A stretch of 64,000 nucleotides of DNA. Source: Cyclina sinensis. Taxonomy: Eukaryota > Mollusca > Bivalvia > Venerida > Veneridae. The notes beneath the pieces are model-generated. The model saw nothing but the letters and a program-made list of their open reading frames with translations. It did not search any database and was not told the DNA's origin. Shown piece after piece: positions 54,847 through 64,000 of the stretch (its first letter is position 1; every line of letters begins with the position of its first letter). Where the stretch lies: positions 27,091,348 to 27,155,347 of the forward strand of contig JAAONU010000010.1 in NCBI GenBank assembly GCA_012932295.1. The letters are read 5' to 3'. Made by a program: the position numbers and the translations under genes.

Positions 54847-55682
54847 AAATAATCTATGTTAATGAACTTAAAACACTTATAACGAAGACTGATATGTTTC
54901 TGTATTTTACATGAATGTTATGTGTTTATTTTAGAATCACAACGTCTCGTTCTATTTATGAATATCTCTTGAACCATTACAATAATACTGAAGCATACCC
55001 AATACGCGTCGTTCAAATTACATGCTTTTCAAAAGGCTGGAAAAAATGAAAAAGGACAAACAGCGGATATAAAAATATAAAACGCTTCTTTTATACCTTT
55101 TATTTGCCCATGTGCTCGTGTTTATACGAATAAAAATAGTTAGCCGGGGCAATTTTGTACATTTGTTTAGACCTGTTTTAACATGGATCATCATTATGGA
55201 TCATCATCATGGATCATCATCGATTCTTCAGTTTAAAAGTGTGGTTATTACTCTATTTTTGCTGTTGACTTCTAAAATATTTTTCATTGTGTTTACATCT
55301 CAGGGTTACTACTGAAATACTTCCCGTATTATTATCCAGTGTCATTGATAATCCTTGAAATGCTTTCATGACAATGAGCAAACAAACCATGTTTGTTCAA
55401 AATAGATAACGAAACTTGGCTCATTTAAATGCGTGTTCGAATCAATAAGGACAGCTCGCTGAGTTATGTTCCTACTGGCGCCGTCCGGCACTACTTTGAA
55501 AATCATGTCTCGTCATATCATAGTCGATGTTTTTTTGTTTTGTTCTTTTTTTTCTTTTTTTCCCAAGTCCAACCACTAGTTGCATTTTTATGCACCGAAA
55601 ATTTTTAATTAGACGTCGTTGGGAGCGATATTTAAACTAGCATACTTTGGGAGAAATGACCAACATTACCTTTTAAAGAGAC
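54847..55682. other. Noncoding region
   Basis: Only a three-copy ATGGATCATCAT microrepeat (about 55183-55222) stands out. Confidence 0.45.
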
Positions 55683-55690
55683 ATTTTTAT

Positions 55691-56697
55691 TAGGGATGGC
55701 AAAATTTGTTCATTTTAGCATTCGAATGTTCGGATCATTTTGCATTCGAACGCTCGAACGTTCGAATCACTCGTACTCAATAGTTACACAGTGTTTTCAC
55801 GAACTTTTCAGCCAAACTCCATGCAGCGTTTACTTTCCATTCAGTACAAAGGCATGTCACGTGATGATAGTCGAACGTAAATAAACAAATTGTTAAACTT
55901 TTTTTCAATTTCATTACACCAAGGCATGTTAAATCGATGCAATTCCAATAACTGAAGAAAAAAGAATAAAAAATAATTTCTGAAATCCAGCTACGTTTAA
56001 CAGTGAAGGGGAGATCACTGCCAGGAGATTGCTTCCCGACGTGGTTAACTCGATAAGATCCGAGTATTTCCAATTCATTGACACAATGTTTATTTCACGG
56101 TATCCGGTATCCTTAATGGGTAAATCACCTTTCGATTTAAATTTATACTTGGAAGGTCGAAAAGAAAAAGAAATTGAGACGAAGCCCAAGTTATGGTTGA
56201 CATTTTGACGGATTATAAGCGTTACGGATGTGAACTGTTAGAGAATTTGCGAGAGAATAAAATAAATCCGAAAATCGCGCCACAATAAAGTAAAATCGGG
56301 GTTAGTGCTAGTAACTGACTGACACGTCTGTGTATTTAATTTCTTCCTTCTGTTTCCTAGTTTGACCACAGACTCGACACTCTGACACGGACATACCAGT
56401 ACCTTTTGACTTAGCTATTGTAGGTGACACTTGCTTAAAGCACAGGTCACCAACATTAGATGACGGAAGTTTACGGTCGTCTGACAAGACGTGTTAACAG
56501 AGGTGTTAAAGCAACAATAGGTGTGAATTCACCTGATTATAACGCCTTTATACTTCATCAACACTTCATGATTTCATTTTCCCATGAAAACAAAAATGAT
56601 AGATTTTTTTTCTAAACATTCGAATGCCAAAAATACATTCGAACGTTCGGCATCGGATCCGAACTTTCGAACGTGCGAACGTTCACTTACATCCCTA
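55691..56697. mobile_element. hAT-like non-autonomous DNA element
   Basis: Termini TAGGGATG and CATCCCTA are flanked by a perfect 8-bp target duplication ATTTTTAT (55683-55690 and 56698-56705), the hAT signature. Both subterminal regions are packed with CATTCGAACG, CGAACGTTCG and related words (left to about 55770, right from about 56627), likely transposase-binding repeats. The 1,007-bp element has no transposase; short minus-strand frames at 55777-56189 have no support. Confidence 0.88.
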
Positions 56698-56705
56698 ATT
56701 TTTAT

Positions 56706-59056
56706 ACAATTCTCAAAATATCACTTTCCAGTAAACAAATTAAGATATCAAAATTTACTTTAATTTCAATCGCAACGCTAATAGAACATATAATCGGCCA
56801 TTTCTGAAAAGCTGGAAATAGGTCAACGGTGCATAGGTAAACATTAGCCACAGTCCAAAAACAGGTATCCGGATATATGTCGTTTTGTCGGGCATATTAA
56901 TAAAATACATCGAAAATTGTAAACTCATTTTAATAATCATTAAATAATACACAAATATTTACAAATCAAAACTGTACATTAGAAAAAAGAAATTCCATTT
57001 GGTTCTCGAGACATTGACACCTCAGACATGTTGAAGGCGTCGTTGAAGGTCTGTGGTCGTCAGTGCTCTATTACGGAGATATTTATAAACAAAATAGCGG
57101 TCGTCTCGGACGTCAGTACATCTTGGACATCTAAATCTTTGGATATCAATCACGTCATCAGTTGTTTGATAGTGATACCACAATTGACAGAAAACAGACT
57201 GTGAAACATCTAAGTCAACTGCAGCCTGGGCCTATGTAATTCCAGTCTGGAGCATACCAATGGCCCGCGCACGTTGACGTTCCAGCTTAAGTCATAATTT
57301 CCATGATTTCGGTGAATGTAACAATATGCATGGTACCCCTCATGTCTTAAGTTTGCACGTGCAGCACAACTTTGAACGAGATTTCTATACTTTAGTAACC
57401 AAGCTATCTACACATGAACGACCATTGTAAAATTATAATATTATATGATGATTGCCTATAAAGAATAGGTTTAAGAATAACTTACTCTCCCCTACTTTTT
57501 TGTGAACAGTATATAAGTTAAGTTAAAAAAGAGCAATACAAATGGATTTCACGTGGGCAACGCAGTTTTCGGACACGTTTTGAAAACACTATTTTCTGTA
57601 TACTCTTACTCGTAAAACGGTCCATGTGGTAAGTATAATGCCTATACTCAATAAATGCATCGAAATCCAATGCAATATTTGTCGTTTTATATTCTTCCTG
57701 ACAAATTTTAAATCGTTTTCTATGACGTGTTGTTGTTGTAGACAGCTAATTATCTGTTACAGGATGACACATACGTGATTATAAACGGTCTCTTGTTCAT
57801 ACCAAATTTTCAGCGCGGTAACTAGACCTGTTGCTCTTCACCCCACGGTGCGACTGCATTAAAACAACTGACAACTGTGATGAAAAGCATAATATCTGTA
57901 CTTGACAAATGATACATTGTCGAATTCAAATTAAGATTCATTATCAAAATCTTTAGGTATTAACCTAAACAGTTCAGATTTTTGAGACAAGTCAACTTTT
58001 TTTCGACTTGTTAGCAGACGGCCTTTTGTTGTTGTTTGTTCCCCTACAGACTCCATGCCATAAGATCTTCGCCTGTGGCTAAATGATGTTTAGCTTTTTT
58101 AAAATTGTAATTGGGTTTACTGAAAAAAACGTGATTTGACGAGAAAAAACAACAACTTACAAAAAAAACTACAAAATTAATTATTTGACTTGACATGGAT
58201 TATAGTGCGCTTTACACAAAATACGTCGACCATTTTATTGCCTCCCTTTACCCATTTAAAAAATAATACTTAACCATTTAATGATCCAGGCACTCATTGT
58301 TCAAAGTGTTTACCCAGTTGTTTAATGTTTTGTCAAACTAAAGGCACGTTTCAAGGTCTTCACTTACATGACTTGTTACAACGTGAAACATTAATCTGTT
58401 GACTTGGTGAGATATATAACGCAGGGCAAGGACAAATATCACGCTCACGTCATGCATTTATTTACTGCATGCCGTTATCAAATTTCAAGTAATATTGATT
58501 TTTGCTTTTCATAGTCCGGGCAAATTTAGTATTTTATGCAAAAGAATGTAGACTTTACAAATCATTTCATCGTGATCTTGTGTCACTTCTGTTTAGCAAT
58601 GAGGGCGAAAGGACGAAGAAATGATTTAAATGCACTTGCATTGATTGATTTTTGATAATTGTCCGAATCTATAACGTTTCAACATATTAATATTTATATA
58701 AAAAGAACACAATGAAAGACAATATTAAAAAATTAATACATACTATTTTAGACATTTTCATATAACAAAGCTAAAGAATGAATGGGCTCAATTAAACTTC
58801 CTGGTTACACAATTTACCGTGAGGAAATATTTACTACGGTTTTGTCATTATATCAATGAACCGAAAAGTAAGGTACTATATCTTTGTATGGTTTGTAAAG
58901 GATCGCACTATTGAATGCTCCACAACCAACAATTACCAATTAACCCTTATTTGTTTAATTTGAGAGAAACACAGGCTTCATTTTTTTAATCGAGAACAAC
59001 TGAATGTGATCTTCATACATCGTCTTTATAATAAAAAAATGAAAATTTAGTCTGGT
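56706..59056. other. Noncoding region
   Basis: No gene or repeat with defensible boundaries was seen. Confidence 0.4.
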
Positions 59057-59064
59057 TTACAAAA

Positions 59065-59935
59065 CAGAATCTTTTATTACCCTTCCAGATTTTTTTCTCC
59101 TTTTTGATTGGATATTGATCCGCCGAAAGTAATTGATATAACCGAGCCAGACAATTACAAAAAATGTCTTTAACAGACTACTCCTTTTCTCTTGTTTACA
59201 TTCGTTAGGTACGAAAGCAAATACTTCATGTAGATCTACAGATGTCATTTTTGCGGTGAAGGGGTACCCTGAAGGGAATCTTATTTCAACGTTTCATTTG
59301 AAACAGCCATGATTTATTTAAAGATCATCTTACTCGGCAGGGGAAGGGAAATAAAATTATTATTTGGGTTTTTGAGTGATATATCTGGATTTATTACCCT
59401 TCCAGATTTTTTCTCCTTTTTGATTGGATATTGATCCGCCGAAATAAGCCGGACAGGTAATGTACACATTAAATTACCCCTTTGGGTACCCCACAATGAA
59501 AACAACATGCGCTGTGTCGATATGCGTACGGTTCGATGTTGTAAAGTGTAAATTCCGATATACAAGCACTTTTTAACTGTCAAATAAAATATTTACGAAA
59601 ATAGAGTAATGATAAATATTCTCATCAGTATTTGAAACAAATATGACCTTGTCAAACCTTGATATTAATTACAAAAAAGTGTCTTCAACAGACTACTCCT
59701 TTCTCTTGTTTACATTCGTTAGGTACGAAATGTTAACACAGTCATGGCCTACATTACACAATGCAGAGTTCCGGTGACGTCGTTTTGCCTAGAAGGGGTA
59801 CCCTAAAGGGAATCTTATTTCGACATTTCATTTGAAACAGCAATGATTTATTTAAAAATCGTCTTACTCGGCAGGGGAAGGGTTATAAAATTATTTTTTG
59901 GGTTTTTGAGTGATATATGTGAATATATTACCTGC
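59065..59935. repeat. Duplicated repeat modules
   Basis: TTATTACCCTTCCAGATTTT begins modules at about 59075 and 59390. A longer segment (ACAGACTACTCC, CTCTTGTTTACATTCGTTAG, GGGGTACCCT, ATTTGAAACAGC, CTCGGCAGGGGAAGGG) is present at about 59170-59390 and again at about 59685-59905. The two long copies differ at roughly one base in eight by eye. The ends (TTATTACCCTTCC / GGGAAGGG) suggest a dispersed element arranged in tandem. Confidence 0.6.
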
Positions 59936-60420
59936 CAAGATAAAATATCACCCTCGCCTAACGGCTCGGGTGATATAATATGTAAACATGACCTCTACGC
60001 GGTTCACCTTAATAATTAAAATATATCAGTCATTCACAACATGAACTTTTTTGGTACTTATATGGAAATCTTTTTTAAAATACATGCGACAACTACTGTG
60101 AATAAGCTACAGGTACAAATAATTTAAAAATGTATGGATTAGTTTATCTCTTGATGGACATCTTAACAGGCTCACTTCTTTCAGGTTGACTAAGTGATAT
60201 CTCTTTCAACATCTTATATCTTATTCAAGCAAAGCAACACCCACACCAACATACACTTTAACACGCATACAAACATAACAAAACTAATCTTGATTTTTCC
60301 CCTCTTCTTTTCCTTTTCTTAAGTTTGAAACTAGCACAATTGTGAGAACCCTAGTAAAACATGAAAAGAAGAATCCGTTTGAAAGAACCGTTAAGAAAAT
60401 GAACGGAACACAGTTATTGG

Positions 60421-60583
60421 GCATGTTGTCGGTATATGGGTACTGTTAAACCTTGAGCATGTTGTCGGCATTAGGGTACTGGTAAACATTTACCGTTGTG
60501 TCAGTATAAGGGTACTGATAAACCTTGAGCGTGTTGTCAGTTTAAGGGTACTCTTTAACCTTGAGTGTGCTGTAGGTATACCT
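60421..60583 (+). repeat. 36-bp tandem repeat, about 4.5 copies
   Basis: Units contain GCATGTTGTCGGTAT, AGGGTACTG and TAAACCTTGA; copies are diverged by substitutions and small indels. Confidence 0.8.
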
Positions 60584-62246
60584 TTAAAAAATATTTGATT
60601 TTCCTACATACATATATTCTATATAAAACACAACTGATCGAGAGATATTATTTATATATATATTTTATATAATATCATTCTTTTTCTAAATAGAGACAGA
60701 CTATCAACACGCATTAGAATGGATGTCACTGAAGAAGTCATGTAATAAATGTTCTTATTTTATTTCAAACATGTATTCTACCTTTGAAAGTTTGTTTAAA
60801 TGCTAGTAATTTATTCATATATTGTTCTAGAGGCATATAACTTGAAACAGCTTATTGCGTAATACTAGTACTAATACTAATATATATTCTTAAAGAATAT
60901 CAAACTAACACAGGCATTCTTTAAGCTATCGGCGTACTGTATGGTGAACACTTGACTTGATCTAATCAAATATCCCACACAATTAGACTGATCCGCAGGT
61001 TAAAATGTCGATAAGATCTTAATGAAAAAATATTGAATGAAATAAAGCACTTACTCTGTAATATAATATGTATAAGAATGAAAACTTCAGACGATAATAA
61101 ACTAAATAATAAAGTTTTAAAGGTTGAAATTTGGAGATTGTTTCAGTTACATAAATTGATAAATAGTGAAAACCCGTACAAAGAAAAAAAAGAAAAAAAT
61201 CTGTATGCCAGATATGTTTACATTCTTTATTCTGCTAATATTCTTAATGTTAAAATTAAAGTTCTACTAGTTCTGTTTTTTAGGGTCAGAGTCATTGGGA
61301 ACATCAATCAATCCCTGAAACTACCATGAGCTAATAAGTCTTTCTGTATTTTGCAATCCAATGTTTTGTCTAATAGATGAATATCTTTTAAGTCGTTACA
61401 AAACACTAAGCAAAGAATTTATTTAACCGATATTATACGCTTGTTCAAATTGTAGGCTTTTCAAAATTGCAGATCATATAGATAAAGTACAAATAATGGG
61501 TTTAAACAAGAAATGTGTCACAGACACGAATGTCCCCGAATCATTGCAGTATATCCACTTATTAATAAAGACGTTATGGCCAATATTAAAGTTTTTGATT
61601 AATTGGATCTCTTTCTGTTTATTTTTCCACCATGTCATATCACAACAATGAGTTCTTTGTATTCAGGCGGTCGTCAAGGAACATAGAAGATCAAATTTCA
61701 CGTAAATATAAGCTCATGCGCACGTCATATTCCTGTTATTGTTCGTGATCAACCTTAACTGTTGCAGTTAAGAATGATATGATTTAAACAAAAATAAACT
61801 GACTATATATTTGGATAAGGAATCACTCATTTCTTATTGAATATTTAGAATAAGGAAAAAATGTAAATGCGTGTTAAAATTTTACTTCTATAACATACGC
61901 TTTTTACTTGCTGTAATGTATGTAAACATTTACTCTAAATTTACTGCATATGTGCTTCTCGATTTCTATTCACACCGTGGCTGAACTTAGAGTTATTGCA
62001 AGCATCTGACGATCTCAGTAAAGTCCCTTTACTTCGTACAACTTTTAACGGTAAGTGAAGTATTTTTATTATTATTATTTTTTTTTTTTTTTTTTTTTTT
62101 TTGTCAAAAAAGTTTAACTTGTCTGAATATCATTTTACCGGTAATAATTGTAAACTGCAACTGCACATGCGCATTGTTATAGGTGATCGCTCGTTGCTAT
62201 GATTTATGTATATAATATTTTACAATCAGTTAGTACATATAACGCC
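60584..62246. other. Noncoding region
   Basis: No gene. AAACAAGAAATGTGTCACAG at about 61505 looks like the start of another dispersed element. A T run of about 30 lies at 62073-62102. GTAAAGTCCCTTTAC (about 62020) is a small hairpin. Confidence 0.4.
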
Positions 62247-62504
62247 GGCCCGGCTAGCTCAATTGACAGAGTAACGGATTGCTAATCTTGACGATCCCGG
62301 TTCACTCCCCATCAGTGCAGGCAGAATTTTTCCGTGGTAATTGATCTCAGACATTGCGTCTACAGGTCATTTGCCCCTCACATCTGAAGCAAGTGAGGAA
62401 ATAGTCACTTGCGGAGAAATTGGTTAGTTAACTGGTTGGAACACTTGTTACGTGTACGTCCGCCTGGGAATGGCCTGGCGTTGAACCTCAATAAAAACAA
62501 AACC
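62247..62504 (+). mobile_element. tRNA-derived SINE
   Basis: The head reads GGCCCGGCTAGCTCAATTGA with an A box (62255-62266) and a B box GGTTCACTCC (62299-62308) at tRNA spacing. The body contains GTCACTTGCGGAGAA and the tail GGCGTTGAACCTCAATAAAA, like conserved bivalve SINE 3' domains I recall. It ends in an A-rich segment. Target duplications are not evident. Confidence 0.75.
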
Positions 62505-63700
62505 AGTAGGTATCGATGACAGAAATATTGCCTGGTAAGATGAACTTCGTGAATGTTTGTGCGGGAAATTTTAAGGGCGGAGGACCTGAGACAATTTTAG
62601 TTGAAATTACTCAAATTTATATTCTGCATAAAACTAAAAAGCTTAATAAAATATAAAGCTTTTTTACCTCGGAATATGAATACTTTCAAGTCATATTATG
62701 ACAATGGTGTAGAGTCTACAATGCACCAGAAAGCACAGTTTTAAGGCCAGAATTTCGGTAATGTTCCCTGGGACCCCCCGCGACCCCCAAGAAGAGGGGT
62801 TACACACCCTTCCGTACTCGCTCTCTTCGCTGCCCCAATCCGAAATTGCCGGGACTTCCCCTGAAACCTCGACATTCATAAAAGGAAAAGGCTAATTTTA
62901 TACATTTATGAAAAAAATGAAAGGCTTAACAAAGCCCTTTTTCACTCAGTTTTGCACAATATATTCCTTAGAGATTCAACAATTGAGGTAGACAGCTTAC
63001 TACAACGTATGATTGCTTTGCTTAGGTTGATAAAGACGATGGTCAGTTGCAAGATTTCCTTGTAGGTTTGTCAGTTTTGGATTTCATTAAAAAATGTATT
63101 TTTTACTAATAAATAACAACCTTTAAAACAACACCCTTGCCGGACAGTCTTAATAGCACTTTAGTGTTCCAAAAATATAGAAAAGACCAGAACAGAATTT
63201 TATTAGGTTTCAATAATACACATTTATATCAGTGTCATTTTAACGGCTTGAAAAGAAACGTTTCTCTCATAATCCTAACCTTTAACAAAAAAACATATTT
63301 CAGACTTCAATAGGTTAAGCTTAGTTCTTTTAAAAGTCCCGCACTATTCATGTACTGCATTATAATTAGTTGGTCATGTGTTTTCAGGCCGGGCTGAAGG
63401 ATGTTATAGTATGCGATTAATGGTTTTCTAAATGTCTCAAATACATGTATGACTTAATCTAGCACGGTATCTTCATTTTTGTTAAAGCGACAGACTCACA
63501 TATGTGTTGAAAATCCATAAAAAAGGAAATGCTTATACATCTAGAAATTTTTGCTGTAATTGTGAAAGACATATTTAAACTAAGTCACTGACTCATTTTG
63601 TCACAGAAACACACTATAATATAAAATTTTACTCAATTTTGTCGGAAAAAATTTACCCCAATAGTCACGGATTAGAATCTTTATTCATTTAATTAAGTTT
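62505..63700. other. Noncoding region
   Basis: A GC-richer segment (62755-62875, CGCGACCCCCAAGAAGAGG and neighbours) stands out in this AT-rich flank and may be a dispersed-repeat fragment. No protein match is recognised. Confidence 0.35.
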
Positions 63701-63766
63701 GACTCTGTGGCTTAGTGGTATATTTTACTGAACGAAAGGGCAAGGGTTCGAATACTGATGATACCT
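63701..63766 (+). mobile_element. tRNA-like SINE head
   Basis: A box TGGCTTAGTGG (63708-63718) and B box GGTTCGAATAC (63745-63755) occur at tRNA spacing, with GACTCTG and TGATACC at the edges that do not pair as an acceptor stem. This is a SINE head or decayed tRNA, not a functional gene. Confidence 0.5.
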
Positions 63767-64000
63767 TTATCAGTTTTCATGTTTTATAGAAGCATACTAT
63801 TATGGGGTTTCTTTCCCTAGTATATTAACTGCTCTTAAATTTAAAGAAAAAATCTGCTAAATTCTATGAGCCAGTTGCTTTAAAAGATTTGATCAACTGA
63901 TAAAGCTTTTCTATTGAATGAAAATGCAGGAGATACAATAAATTAATACAAATAACGAACCGCGATATTATGTTAGGAATAACGTTTTTCAACCTGAAAG

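Noticed and set aside
63701..63766. Functional tRNA gene
   Set aside because: A and B boxes are present but the ends do not pair, and no variable or anticodon stem can be drawn with confidence.

Overview
The window is eukaryotic nuclear DNA, AT-rich and dominated by repeats. Several things suggest a bivalve or other lophotrochozoan mollusc: satellite-bearing elements with about 150-bp units, tRNA-derived SINE heads, Ty3/gypsy elements, hAT-like and TTAA-type short DNA elements, and general repeat texture. The taxon call rests on remembered repeat style, not on a diagnostic gene. I found no conserved host gene, no rRNA, no intact tRNA gene and no CRISPR array.

Layout. 0-1 kb: diverged 140-150 bp tandem duplication and two tRNA-like (SINE) fragments. 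1.0-5.6 kb: the most notable locus, one long frame broken by a single extra base. It encodes an N-terminal herpesvirus-UL36/C76-like cysteine protease domain, about sixteen 32-residue acidic repeats, and a C-terminal half resembling an RNase-H-fold (DDE-like) transposase family. 5.6-22.6 kb: no genes; a foldback element, two relatives of a satellite-bearing element (9.8-13.7 and 19.5-20.9 kb, the first with a nested TTAA insertion), a second satellite-bearing element (14.35-15.92 kb), a large asymmetric inverted duplication (17.3-18.2 kb) and a short inverted-repeat element (22.0-22.5 kb).

22.67-33.45 kb: a complete-length 10.8-kb Ty3/gypsy retrotransposon on the minus strand, with 986-bp LTRs that look about 99.6% identical, a 4-bp target duplication, a tRNA-Lys-type primer site, gag, and pol in the -1 frame behind a canonical A-AAA-AAC heptamer and a potential pseudoknot. 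Its reverse transcriptase has lost the catalytic YXDD segment. 34.27-39.28 kb: a second, smaller minus-strand LTR element with 184-bp LTRs and a 5-bp target duplication. Its gag begins with a helix-hairpin-helix domain, and most of its pol is deleted or decayed.

40.1-41.25 kb: a 5'-truncated LINE with a 17-bp target duplication. 41.57-44.17 kb: an inverted-repeat-bounded element with a smaller insertion inside. 45.3-46.8 kb: a 51-bp VNTR and five copies of a 70-bp repeat. 48.7-54.85 kb: a 6.1-kb minisatellite mixing 26-bp and 17-bp units, with a 757-bp higher-order duplication. 55.7-56.7 kb: a hAT-like non-autonomous element with a perfect 8-bp target duplication. 57-64 kb: short duplications, a 36-bp tandem repeat, a tRNA-derived SINE and a tRNA-like fragment.

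Nearly everything recognisable is mobile-element derived. The parts form no host pathway; within each element the usual division of labour (gag, protease, RT, RNase H, integrase) is visible. The best candidate for something undescribed is the protease-repeat-transposase fusion at 1-5.6 kb.
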